From: Bacteroidota bacterium
GTDB taxonomy: Bacteria; Bacteroidota; Bacteroidia; B-17B0; Aurantibacillaceae
Length of the DNA: 64,000 nucleotides
Assembly (NCBI GenBank): GCA_018267475.1
Contig: JAFDYI010000005.1
Location: 62,001-126,000, forward strand
Direction: 5' to 3'
The translations under genes and the position numbers were made by a program. Below, in pieces: positions 41,256 through 50,218 of this stretch. How positions within the stretch are numbered: the first letter of the stretch is position 1; each line of letters starts with the position of its first letter. The notes under the pieces are model-generated. The model made no database searches, was not told the DNA's origin, and saw only the letters and a list, made by a program, of their open reading frames with translations.

Positions 41256-44200
41256 GCTTGATAGTTGTTTAATTTTACATAAAAAGTAGTGCCTATGCCC
41301 TCGGTACTCTCAAACCAAATGCTGCCGTTATGTTGTTCTATAATGCGCCTACAAATGGCAAGGCCAAGGCCGGTTCCGTACGATTTGGTTGAAAAATTTG
41401 GTTGAAAAATTTTAGTTTTCATTTCCTCTTTTATACCGGAGCCGTTGTCGCTTACAGAGAGTAAATAGGCTTGATGTTGTTTTTCTAAATGAAGTATAAC
41501 CGTTCCTTTTTTGTTTTCATCTATTGCTTGTACCGCATTGTTTATTAAATTATTTAGCACGCGCAGCAGTTGATCGGTATCGGCATGTACAAACGCCGGC
41601 CCTTCGCAAGGCGTAAATTGTATCGTAACCTTAGTATTTGTTTGATATAAAGGTACATTATTTTGTAAAAACAAGAGCAAATCTACCCTATCGAAGTTGG
41701 GCGCAGGCAGCTGGGCAAAACTGCTAAATTCAGTAGCTATATGGGCTAAAGCGTCTATTTGTTCTATTAAAATAGGGATAATTTTCTGGGCTTGTTTCCC
41801 GGCTTCTTCGGGTTGTATATGCAGCAACCGTTCTATGTGCTGAATACTCAGTTTCATAGGGGTAAGCGGGTTTTTAATTTCATGCGCTACTTGTCGCGCC
41901 ATTTCTTTCCACGCTCCTTCGCGCTCTGATTTTAGGAGTTGGTCGGCGCTTTGTTGTAGTTTTATCAACATACTGTTGTAAGATGCTATTAACAAACCTA
42001 TTTCATCGCTTTTGTTGTAATAGATGGGTTCGTTGTTTTGTTGTAAGGTTACTTTTTTTATTTGTGTTTGTAGTTTTTGCAAAGGAGTGGTAAGCCAGTT
42101 GGCCAAAAGGGCTGCCGCCACCACAATAAACATAAAAGCCAGTACGTATATATTAAACAAACTAGACAGATAGCCGAATAGCTGCGCTTGTATTTTATCT
42201 TGTTCAGAGAAATAAGGTAAATTTAAAATAGCCAATTTTTTCTTTTTAGCATTTGTTATATCACTGTAAGCAGAATAAAAGTGCAGGTTTCCTACATTTT
42301 CGTTATATACTTTTTTATCGTAATTTATATTTATCTGTGCAGCGTACACTTCCGGGTTTATTTTTTTTGATATAATTCCGTCATCAAACAAGCGGGGTAA
42401 GGCCGCCGTATAGTATTCACCATTTGTTTTAAACAAGGTAATATCACTTTTAAATATATCAGAGGCTTGACGCAGCACATAAGCGGTATATTCTTTATCG
42501 TCAGCATTAAGGGCTTCGTAGCTATTCAGCTGTACATTTATGTAGTTGCTTACTGTTTGAATTTTTTCGCGTATTACATCAATGTTTTGTGTCTCAATTT
42601 GTTTACGAGCTATAGTAAAAGCGGTTACCACCACAGGAATAAACAAAAACAAAACGCCTATACTTACATAGTGTTGAATTTTTATAGCTAAAGAATGTTC
42701 TTCATGAAACAACAACGTATTTAGGATGCTAAATAGCAGAAAAGCCATGCTGGCTAATAGGAACAAAAAACTAATAGTGGCTGATAAATCGTTGAAGTAG
42801 GTATAATTTTTTGACACAAGAATGGTTGTTTTATCATTAAAAGAATACACGATATGATTGTATCCATTTTTATTAAAAGATTTTTTTTGTTTGCTTTGGT
42901 AGTCGATATAATTAGCATAAGAATACACCCCTTGTTTTTCTTGCAGCCAACCCTCTTTGTAAATAGCATACGAATAATCTGCATTAATATTTTCTGCTGA
43001 TTGGTTTAACAGCAGATCAGGAAAGCCGTTGTAGGTGGGCGTATTTTTAGATTGAACTACTATGTACAACAAATAAGGCTTATGCGAAAAAGGTAAATTT
43101 TGTTTAAACAAATAATACGTTTTATCCTTTAATGCATTATTGAAATAAAGACCTTTACTATTGGTAGGAATGAGTTTTTGCAAAATAACATCATCAAAAT
43201 AGGCATTGTTATTGAAGTACTGATTGGTTTGCGGCACTAAAGGCATACATAAGGAATCAAACAAACAAACCGAAACTTGATAACGCTCCCAATAACCCAT
43301 AAAGTATTTTTGCAAAATATACTGTTCTGCGTTTAGGGTATTTGTATTTTTTGATTTTTTTACGATAATTTTTTTCAACTCTTTATCTAAAACAAGATTG
43401 CCACTAATGCTTTCAAAAAGATTTTCAACCACTTTATCTTTAGGGTTCAGCAAGCTTTTAGCAATGCTAATACGCTGCTTGTAATCTACTTTATTTTTTA
43501 GCTCCACAATAGTGTAAGCTCCTATAAAAGACAGAATTAAACACACTACGATGCCGTATAAAAACGGATTGTTTTTTAGTTGCTTTGCCGAAAAAACAAG
43601 CAACACAAAGAAAACACCTATCCAAATAAAAGAAATAGAAAAATACTTTTGCAGGCATAAACTAAATATGCTAGCAACTAAAAAAATAACTACATACTTT
43701 TTAAGATGAGTCGTTTTTGAAAAAAAAAGATAAAAGCCCACCTCGCAATACCATGCTGCGCACCAAAATAATAAAACAGCGCAGCTATAACACACATACA
43801 CGTAGGTAGATGGGTAAAAAAACACATCGGCCAAATCACTTAATAAAGATGCGTTTTTGAATATATGCAACAAAAACACATACGATAAAAAACCAAACAG
43901 ATAAAGCCCTGCCGTGTATAATGAAAAGAAAATGGAATAACAACTTCTCACTTGTACTTGCGCTTTTACCATTTGCTTTGTATCCCACAAAGCCCAAATC
44001 ATAAAGACTAAAGTGCAGCAAGCGAAAACAGGAAATATGCTATAAATTTCGCCACCGGCAGAGGGAATTAAAAGGCTGAACCCCTTTAAACAAAACAAAT
44101 ACACATACAAAAAAACAACACCAAAAGTAAGTAAGCCAAGCCATTTTAGATACGCTGTTATTGATTGTAAAACATTCCATTGTTTTTTAAACGCATACAA

Positions 44201-44863
44201 CAGCAAAAGCAATGCGATATACAAAAGCAAAAACGAAAAAAATGCGTACGTTCTATTTCTTTTTATGTGCGTAGCGTCGATTGAAAAAAGGTATTCGCCC
44301 TTTACGTTTGATATATTAAAAATAGTACTGCCTACAGCTTTGTTTTCTACAATTTCATAGTCGGAAGGTAATTCTAAATAGGGATTGAAGATATTTTTTA
44401 AATACTTATTTTGATACGCATAATTATTTTTTATCAATATCAGCGCGTATAATTGATGCGTGCTAAACGTGTTTTTATGGTGGCGCACTACTTGATAGTA
44501 CCCATTTTTCAATTTTACTATTTTTTTTTCTAAGCACACATTGAGCATGTAATTTTCTACCGCAGGGTGGTTATCTGTCCAAAACTGTAAACTATCGTTT
44601 TCGTAAACAAAAAAAGCTACTCCCGTTTTGTTAAAAGTATTAACAAAACGAGTGGACAAAAAATGAAAAAACTCCTTTTCGTTATTCTGATTTAGTTTCT
44701 CATAAATGCTGTCTAAGCTAATATTTGCTTGATATTCAAGCTCTTTTATTTTTTTTTGAGTGCTATTTTCTATTCTTTTTATAGAGGGGAAAGACAAATA
44801 GTAGCAGCAGCCTGCCAGCAGAAATAAAAAAAAAGAGAAAAAAAATAAACGCTTGCTTTTCAT
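41252..44863 (-). CDS. Large multi-pass sensor histidine kinase, NtrY-like
   Basis: 1203 residues. A single helix at the N-terminus and a periplasmic segment (about 30-200) are followed by a block of about eight to nine helices (about 205-460), a second periplasmic region (about 470-720), two more helices, a third loop, and a last helix (about 905-930). Then come a HAMP domain, the HisKA box VAHEIKNPLTPMKLSIQ (H about 994), the N box NNLINNAVQ and HATPase motifs DNGSGI and GTGLGLAICRR. The H-box is NtrY-like. No response regulator is adjacent; the gene is coupled to an ABC ATPase. Confidence 0.88.
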   Translation of the reverse strand: MKSKRLFFFSFFLFLLAGCCYYLSFPSIKRIENSTQKKIKELEYQANISLDSIYEKLNQNNEKEFFHFLSTRFVNTFNKTGVAFFVYENDSLQFWTDNHPAVENYMLNVCLEKKIVKLKNGYYQVVRHHKNTFSTHQLYALILIKNNYAYQNKYLKNIFNPYLELPSDYEIVENKAVGSTIFNISNVKGEYLFSIDATHIKRNRTYAFFSFLLLYIALLLLLYAFKKQWNVLQSITAYLKWLGLLTFGVVFLYVYLFCLKGFSLLIPSAGGEIYSIFPVFACCTLVFMIWALWDTKQMVKAQVQVRSCYSIFFSLYTAGLYLFGFLSYVFLLHIFKNASLLSDLADVFFYPSTYVYVCYSCAVLLFWCAAWYCEVGFYLFFSKTTHLKKYVVIFLVASIFSLCLQKYFSISFIWIGVFFVLLVFSAKQLKNNPFLYGIVVCLILSFIGAYTIVELKNKVDYKQRISIAKSLLNPKDKVVENLFESISGNLVLDKELKKIIVKKSKNTNTLNAEQYILQKYFMGYWERYQVSVCLFDSLCMPLVPQTNQYFNNNAYFDDVILQKLIPTNSKGLYFNNALKDKTYYLFKQNLPFSHKPYLLYIVVQSKNTPTYNGFPDLLLNQSAENINADYSYAIYKEGWLQEKQGVYSYANYIDYQSKQKKSFNKNGYNHIVYSFNDKTTILVSKNYTYFNDLSATISFLFLLASMAFLLFSILNTLLFHEEHSLAIKIQHYVSIGVLFLFIPVVVTAFTIARKQIETQNIDVIREKIQTVSNYINVQLNSYEALNADDKEYTAYVLRQASDIFKSDITLFKTNGEYYTAALPRLFDDGIISKKINPEVYAAQININYDKKVYNENVGNLHFYSAYSDITNAKKKKLAILNLPYFSEQDKIQAQLFGYLSSLFNIYVLAFMFIVVAAALLANWLTTPLQKLQTQIKKVTLQQNNEPIYYNKSDEIGLLIASYNSMLIKLQQSADQLLKSEREGAWKEMARQVAHEIKNPLTPMKLSIQHIERLLHIQPEEAGKQAQKIIPILIEQIDALAHIATEFSSFAQLPAPNFDRVDLLLFLQNNVPLYQTNTKVTIQFTPCEGPAFVHADTDQLLRVLNNLINNAVQAIDENKKGTVILHLEKQHQAYLLSVSDNGSGIKEEMKTKIFQPNFSTKSYGTGLGLAICRRIIEQHNGSIWFESTEGIGTTFYVKLNNYQA

Positions 44864-44869
44864 CTACTG

Positions 44870-44877
44870 CAAAAATA
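44870..44877 (-). promoter_or_regulatory. Predicted -7 promoter box of the large histidine kinase gene
   Basis: Minus-strand TATTTTTG matches TAnnTTTG exactly and ends 6 bases before the ATG at 44863. Confidence 0.5.
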
Positions 44878-44939
44878 GTGTTAATTATATTTTCTTGTAT
44901 ATATTTTTTGGTACTTTTACAAAGACAAAAAAATATTTT

Positions 44940-45344
44940 ATGCTGTTTAAAATAAGAGGAAAAAAAGATTTGTTTTTGGTTATCTTGCTTTTAATTGTTT
45001 TTAATGTAATAGAGTTGGTTATTCCTTCTCGCATAGGTAATAAAGCGGGCTACATTACGGGGACTCTTACCTTTATCGCTTTAACCGAGGTTATTCAGTT
45101 TATTTTTAAACAGTACGGGCGTGCGTTTTTTATTGCCTTAGTGTTAGTCCTTTTATTTTTATTTGCATACGCACCGCATATTGTACACATGGCTCTTGAA
45201 ACTGCTTACCTTATTGGTATTTACTGCGGTTTTATACTTACTATTTCGTTGCGTGTATATAACGAAGTAAGGAAAATAGTGCGTAGAAAAAAAAGAGAGG
45301 CGCTGAAAAAAGAAGTGATAAAAAAACAAAAGCATAGAAATTAA
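44940..45344 (+). CDS. Small membrane protein of unknown function
   Basis: 134 residues with three to four membrane helices (about 13-28, 42-60, 65-85, 92-110) and a strongly basic C-terminal tail (KIVRRKKREALKKEVIKKQKHR). I do not recognise the family. The ATG at 44940 follows TACTTTTA and removes an AT-rich upstream extension (from 44853). It diverges from the histidine kinase gene and its end overlaps the relA/spoT gene by 4 bases. Confidence 0.6.
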   Translation: MLFKIRGKKDLFLVILLLIVFNVIELVIPSRIGNKAGYITGTLTFIALTEVIQFIFKQYGRAFFIALVLVLLFLFAYAPHIVHMALETAYLIGIYCGFILTISLRVYNEVRKIVRRKKREALKKEVIKKQKHRN

Positions 45345-47569
45345 TTTTTTTCGCCTTCTCCGTCGGTGCGCTGTACGTTTTTCACTCCGGCCACTTTCTT
45401 TAAGTTATTTATAAGTTGGGTAAGGTGTTCGGTGCTGTGCACATAAACCAAAATAGTACCCTCAAAAATACCATAGTCGGTGCTAAAATTAATAGACCTC
45501 ATGTTCACATTATGCTGGGTAGAAATAACTTTTGTAATGTTATTTACAAGCCCCATAGCATCGGTTCCGGTAACTTTAATACCTGCCAAAAAGGTAAGTA
45601 GTTTATCACTATTCCATTTTGTTTTTATTACACGATAAGAATAGTTAGCTAATAATTTAGATGCGTTAGGGCAATCTACCCTATGAATTTTAATCCCCTC
45701 GCCTACTGTTACAAAACCAAAAACATCATCGCCTGGTATAGGGTTGCAGCAAGGAGCTAATTTGTAATCCAACTTCTGCATATCATCTCCAATAACCAAG
45801 GTATCCGTTTTATTATTGCCACGCGCTTGAGTTACAATCTCTTCTACCTTTTGTTGCTTTTCGATTTTTTTATTGATATAGGTTTCCGGCTTTTTTTTGT
45901 ACTTAATAAACTCTTTTAACTCTTGTGTACCTACTGCATCTTTAGCCGCTCTATAAAATAATTCTTGAGAAGATGGTAAGCTCAAAAAAACGGTAAAGTC
46001 TTGTATGTTTTGTATGGTAAATTCCATTTTTTGCCGATAAAATTTTCGTTCCAAAACTTCTCTCCCTTGTTCTGAAATTTTTTTTCGTTCCGCCTTTAAT
46101 GCGTATTTTATTCTTGACTTTGCTTTGGCCGTAATCACAAAATTTAGCCAATCTTCATTGGGCACCTGTTTTCCTGAAGTAAGAAGTTCTACCTGGTCGC
46201 CTCCCTTTAGTTCATAATTCAGTTTTTTTAGTTGATGGTTTACCTTAGCTCCTATGCAATGTTCGCCTATTTTGGTATGAATTTCAAAGGCAAAATCAAG
46301 CGCGGTAGCACCCGAAGGCATGGCTCGCATTTCACCTTTTGGAGTAAATACAAAAATTTCGTCAGCAAATAAGTTGAGTTTAAAATCATCAATAAAATCA
46401 AGCGCATTATCTTGCGGGTTTTCTAAAAGCTCTCTTATTTTTGCTATCCATTCTTCTAATTGATTTTCTTTTTCGGTTGCTTTATCTTTGTATTTCCAAT
46501 GGGCAGCATATCCTTTTTCGGCAATCTCATCCATACGTTCAGTACGTATCTGCACTTCTACCCATTTGCCATCAGGCCCCATAACTGTGGTGTGCAAGCT
46601 CTCATAACCATTAGCACGCGGGGTAGATACCCAATCGCGCAAACGTTCTGGACTTGGGTGATAAAAATCCGTAATAACCGAATAGACGTGCCAGCAATCT
46701 GATTTTTCATTTTCGGGCAAACTATTTATTACAATCCGAATGGCAAACAAATCGTATATCTCCTCGAAAGGAACATTTTTAGTTTTTATTTTATTATAGA
46801 TAGAGTACACCGACTTAGGTCGCCCAAAAATTTTGAATTTAAAATCCTGTTCTTTTAAAATTTCTTTAATGGGTTCAATAAATTTTTGAATGAATTTTTT
46901 TCGTTCGGGTTCGCTTTCTTTCAGTTTTTCAGCTATCTCATTATATGCTTCAGAGCTGGTGTATTTCAAGCCCAAATCTTCTAATTCTGTTTTTATGGCA
47001 TTAAGCCCTAAGCGGTGCGCCAAAGGAGCGTATAAATACAATGTTTCTGACGCAATTTTTATTTGCTTATCGTGCGCCATGCTTTCCAGTGTGCGCATGT
47101 TGTGCAGCCTATCTGCCAATTTTATCAGTATTACCCTAATATCATCACTAAGGGTAAGCAGCATTTTTTTAAAATTTTCAGCTTGAAGCGAAGATGTTTG
47201 GTCAAAAACACCCGATATTTTGGTCAGTCCATCAATAATTTTGGCCACCTTAGCCCCAAACATGCCTTCAATATCTGCAAGCGTTATTTCGGTGTCTTCT
47301 ACCGTATCATGCAACAGTCCGCAAATAATAGAAGTGGTACCTAAACCGATTTCTTCGGCACATATTTGTGCTACGGCAATAGGGTGGTAAATATACGGTT
47401 CTCCGCTTTTTCGGCGCATATCTTTATGCGCTTCTACAGCCAACTCAAAGGCTTTTCTTATCAATTCCCTATCGCCTTTTTCTAACCGGCGGCGCGATGC
47501 GTTAAGTAATTTTTTATACCTATTTAGAATTTCTTTTTTTTCTAACTCTTCGTTTATTACAGCTTTCAT
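45341..47569 (-). CDS. RelA/SpoT bifunctional (p)ppGpp synthetase/hydrolase
   Basis: 742 residues. The hydrolase HD domain is intact (YHPIAVAQICAEE with H62; LLHDTVEDTE with H87-D88). The synthetase domain follows (RPKSVYSIYNKI, YDLFAIRIV, TPRANGYESLHTTVMGPDGKWVEVQIRTERM). TGS (about 400-460) and a C-terminal ACT (about 665-740) complete a long Rel protein. It makes and breaks (p)ppGpp in response to starvation. A possible -7 box TATCTTTA lies at 47590-47597 on the minus strand. Convergent with the small membrane protein gene. Confidence 0.94.
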   Translation of the reverse strand: MKAVINEELEKKEILNRYKKLLNASRRRLEKGDRELIRKAFELAVEAHKDMRRKSGEPYIYHPIAVAQICAEEIGLGTTSIICGLLHDTVEDTEITLADIEGMFGAKVAKIIDGLTKISGVFDQTSSLQAENFKKMLLTLSDDIRVILIKLADRLHNMRTLESMAHDKQIKIASETLYLYAPLAHRLGLNAIKTELEDLGLKYTSSEAYNEIAEKLKESEPERKKFIQKFIEPIKEILKEQDFKFKIFGRPKSVYSIYNKIKTKNVPFEEIYDLFAIRIVINSLPENEKSDCWHVYSVITDFYHPSPERLRDWVSTPRANGYESLHTTVMGPDGKWVEVQIRTERMDEIAEKGYAAHWKYKDKATEKENQLEEWIAKIRELLENPQDNALDFIDDFKLNLFADEIFVFTPKGEMRAMPSGATALDFAFEIHTKIGEHCIGAKVNHQLKKLNYELKGGDQVELLTSGKQVPNEDWLNFVITAKAKSRIKYALKAERKKISEQGREVLERKFYRQKMEFTIQNIQDFTVFLSLPSSQELFYRAAKDAVGTQELKEFIKYKKKPETYINKKIEKQQKVEEIVTQARGNNKTDTLVIGDDMQKLDYKLAPCCNPIPGDDVFGFVTVGEGIKIHRVDCPNASKLLANYSYRVIKTKWNSDKLLTFLAGIKVTGTDAMGLVNNITKVISTQHNVNMRSINFSTDYGIFEGTILVYVHSTEHLTQLINNLKKVAGVKNVQRTDGEGEKN

Positions 47570-47623
47570 TCTACAAAAAAATATCTCTCTAAAGATACTT
47601 ATTTTTTTTGAAGCAATAAGGTA

Positions 47624-47995
47624 TTACGGTTTTTGATGTTCTTGTTGGTAATTTTGCAAGCCTTGCATATCCTGCTTATTTACTAAAATACGCTCGGTAC
47701 GTTGCCCATACAAGCCTGCTGTAATAAGAGTAAAAAATCCATCAAAAAAACCAAAACTTGATTTTACTTCATACCCAATTCCTGCCGGTGGAACGGATAA
47801 CACGGGGCGGTTTAAGGGGATAAGCCCAAACAAAATATAATGCTGCTTTGCCTTAACGTAGGTTTGATCGTGCATAGATGCCCCTACAGGGCCAATACCC
47901 ACGGTAGTACGGTTTACAAAACAAGAAGATAATAAAAATAAAGACAGGGTTGAGATAACAAACATCTTTACACCCATTTTTTTTAAAGCAGTCAT
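47624..47995 (-). CDS. Bor-like lipoprotein
   Basis: 123 residues. The lipobox LLSSC near residue 25 marks a lipoprotein. The mature part (KQHYILFGLIPLNRPV and the C-terminal SFGFFDGFFTLITAGLYGQRTERILV) resembles the Bor/Iss family known from phage lambda and virulence plasmids, and unnamed Bacteroidota relatives. Function in this group is unknown. Start could be 47995 or 47977. A -7 variant TATTTTCG is at 48015-48022 on the minus strand. Confidence 0.6.
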   Translation of the reverse strand: MTALKKMGVKMFVISTLSLFLLSSCFVNRTTVGIGPVGASMHDQTYVKAKQHYILFGLIPLNRPVLSVPPAGIGYEVKSSFGFFDGFFTLITAGLYGQRTERILVNKQDMQGLQNYQQEHQKP

Positions 47996-48113
47996 AAACT
48001 TTTCTTTTTAGATACGAAAATAAAAAAAAGGTTTAACGAGGCGCTTTGTTTAACGCTAATTAACTATTTCTTGTGTTTTTATCCTGCTTAGCAACTAGCC
48101 TCAACTGCTTCAC

Positions 48114-48539
48114 CTAAGGCCAAGTGCCGCTTAAAGAAATGACCAAACTGCCATTTTTAGTATCCATCTCTAAGGGATAAATAATCTTGTAGTCGCCCAT
48201 GTTTATTGAGGTGCTCCCTATAAAGGCGCTCGAATCTCCATATAACTGAAAAGAGTATGTATTGGTATAGAGGTTCATTTTTATAGGGGCGCTTAAACCA
48301 AAGGTAACGGGCAGGGTGTAGGCGCTGGGGTATTTTCCGGTGGTAGATAGCACTTGTTGTGTTCCATTTTGCATTTGCACTACCTTTAGATATACATTTT
48401 GGACAGGCAAACCCGCCATTTTTGCTGATTTTAAGGTAAGGCTATGCAAGGTAAACCCTACCGTTTTTTCAGATTTGCAAGCGGCCAAAACAAACATCGC
48501 GACGAGTAAACTTCCTATTTTTATTTTTATGCGATTCAT
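48114..48539 (-). CDS. Small lipoprotein of unknown function
   Basis: 141 residues with a lipoprotein signal (MNRIKIKIGSLLVAMFVLAAC, lipobox LAAC). The mature chain is beta-rich (FTLHSLTLKSAKMAGLPVQNVYLKVVQ, NTYSFQLYGDSSAFIGSTSINMG) with no recognised domain. It starts 1 base after the halogenase-like gene in the same direction, so it is probably its cotranscribed partner. Confidence 0.6.
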   Translation of the reverse strand: MNRIKIKIGSLLVAMFVLAACKSEKTVGFTLHSLTLKSAKMAGLPVQNVYLKVVQMQNGTQQVLSTTGKYPSAYTLPVTFGLSAPIKMNLYTNTYSFQLYGDSSAFIGSTSINMGDYKIIYPLEMDTKNGSLVISLSGTWP

Positions 48540-48540
48540 A

Positions 48541-49785
48541 TTACTGTTTTTCTAACTCAATGTATTTAGCAAAAGCGCATACTGTTTTATCTGATTTTAC
48601 TACAAAAGGATTCGTGTCGTCCCATACGTAGCCTGCCAGTACCGAGCATATTTTATTTTGCACATCTTCATTAGGATTCTTGGCAAAAAATATCTTAAAC
48701 AAGGTGCCATCGTACCAGCGGTTTACAAAAGTTCTAAACACATCTATACCTGTTTGCATATATTTTACGTATTCATTTTGCCAATCCACAGGTTCGCCTT
48801 TAAAGTGCTTAATAACTAGGTGAGCTGCTTTTTGTGCCGATACAGCGGCAAGCGTTACACCCGATGAAAACACCGGATCTAAAAATTCGGTAACGTTGCC
48901 TGTTAGCACAAAGCCGTTTCCAAAAAAAGTATCGGTAGTAGTGCTCCACCCTTGCAAAATTCGTGGTTCGTTCCATATCAACTTCAAATCTCTGAAACGG
49001 TTTTTAAATGTTTTTTCTGAAGCAATCATTTGTTGATACTGCTCGGATAAAGAGCCGGAAAATCCATCAAAAAAATCAGGGCTTCCTACAAATCCTAAAG
49101 AAGTGGTGCCGGTAGAAAATGGGATAACCCAAATCCATGTATTTAAATTGTGCACACAAATGGTGATGCGGTCGGGCTCGTCGGGCTCGTCGGTTTCGTG
49201 ACGATGCGGATCTTCTATGTGCGCAAAAACAGCCTTTCGTGTGTACTGGGTAGAGGCTTTGTTTAAGCCAAATAAAGTAGGCAATACCCTTCCGTAGCCG
49301 CTACCATCTACTATAAATTTAGCATGAATAAGATGCGTTGCTCCCTCTTTTGTTTTTACAGTGGTAACAGAAGTTCCGCCCGTTTGTATTTTCACATCTA
49401 TCACTTCCGTTTCGTAAGCTATATCAATTCCTTTTTCTTGGCAGGCATCAGCAAGGGCTTTATCAAAGTCGGCGCGTTGCACTTGATAGGCATGATCCCA
49501 GCCTTTGGTGTATTGTTGCGAAAATTTAAAATCGCATATTTTTTCTCCCCATACAAATTTAGCGCCTGTTTTTCGTTGAAACTTATTTTTCAAAACCGCA
49601 TCTAAGAGTTCCGCTTCTTCTAAAGCTTCCATGCATCGAGGCAACAAGCTTTCTCCTATTACAAAACGCGGAAATTTCATTTTTTCTACCACTTGTACCG
49701 ATAGGCCTGCTTTGTGCAAAATAGCCGCTGCAATGGTTCCTGAAGGACCTGCGCCTATAACCAACACATCTACTTTTGTTTTCAT
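48541..49785 (-). CDS. FAD-dependent monooxygenase, candidate flavin halogenase
   Basis: 414 residues. The FAD-binding GAGPSG (11-16) starts the chain; FPRFVIGESLLPR follows. WIWVIP (216-221) fits the WxWxIP motif of flavin-dependent halogenases, and FLDPVFSSG (297-305) fits the FxxPxxSxG motif also described for them. KTGAKFVWG (71-79) carries a lysine near the position of the catalytic lysine in CmlS-like enzymes. It could halogenate, or be a related hydroxylase or reductase; substrate unknown. A 9-base tandem duplication (49172-49193) creates a DEPDEP repeat at residues 198-203. It sits 36 bases after DUF488 and 1 base before a lipoprotein gene. Confidence 0.75.
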   Translation of the reverse strand: MKTKVDVLVIGAGPSGTIAAAILHKAGLSVQVVEKMKFPRFVIGESLLPRCMEALEEAELLDAVLKNKFQRKTGAKFVWGEKICDFKFSQQYTKGWDHAYQVQRADFDKALADACQEKGIDIAYETEVIDVKIQTGGTSVTTVKTKEGATHLIHAKFIVDGSGYGRVLPTLFGLNKASTQYTRKAVFAHIEDPHRHETDEPDEPDRITICVHNLNTWIWVIPFSTGTTSLGFVGSPDFFDGFSGSLSEQYQQMIASEKTFKNRFRDLKLIWNEPRILQGWSTTTDTFFGNGFVLTGNVTEFLDPVFSSGVTLAAVSAQKAAHLVIKHFKGEPVDWQNEYVKYMQTGIDVFRTFVNRWYDGTLFKIFFAKNPNEDVQNKICSVLAGYVWDDTNPFVVKSDKTVCAFAKYIELEKQ

Positions 49786-49821
49786 TATTTTATTTTTGTT
49801 GTTTGTTTTAATAAGAGAGTA

Positions 49822-50184
49822 TTAGCTGCATTGTTTTTGTAGGAAAGATTGCAATACTAAGGCGTGTGTATGCTCTACATCTTTAGCAGCATATACCAAG
49901 GTAACGTTTTTTTTCATTTTTATCAAATCTACTATTTCGGGTATGCACTTGTTTTGCTTTAGTTCATTTAAGTATTTTAGTTTAAAATCGGGCCAGAGCA
50001 AGGGATCGTGCGAGAACCATCTTCTTAATGGAGAAGAAGGGGCTATTCTTTTTTCCCATAAGTCTATATGAGCGTGCTCTTTTGATACGCCTCTGGGCCA
50101 AAGTCTATCCACTAAAATTCTGTACCCATCAGCTGTTTGCATGTCTTCATATACGCGCTTTATATTTATTTTAGGTGCTTTCAT
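49822..50184 (-). CDS. DUF488 domain protein
   Basis: 120 residues with the DUF488 pattern: YRILVDRLWPRGVSKE, DLWEKRIAPSSPLRRWFSHDP and VTLVYAAKDVEHTHALVL. Function is unknown; members often occur in stress or DNA-related contexts. It lies between the MFS transporter (34 bases upstream) and the halogenase-like gene (36 bases downstream), consistent with one transcript. Confidence 0.88.
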   Translation of the reverse strand: MKAPKINIKRVYEDMQTADGYRILVDRLWPRGVSKEHAHIDLWEKRIAPSSPLRRWFSHDPLLWPDFKLKYLNELKQNKCIPEIVDLIKMKKNVTLVYAAKDVEHTHALVLQSFLQKQCS

Positions 50185-50218
50185 GATATATGGTTTTTAT
50201 ATTTTTACAACACAAATT

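Noticed and set aside
43099-43112. TTTGTTTAAACAAA, the core of the MarR operator, also occurs here
   Set aside because: It is inside the coding sequence of the large histidine kinase, lacks the full 16-bp symmetry, and is far from any promoter; taken as chance in AT-rich DNA.
49822-50184. Reading the DUF488 gene as a known defence or toxin component
   Set aside because: DUF488 has no established defence function, and nothing beside it fits a toxin-antitoxin or defence pair.
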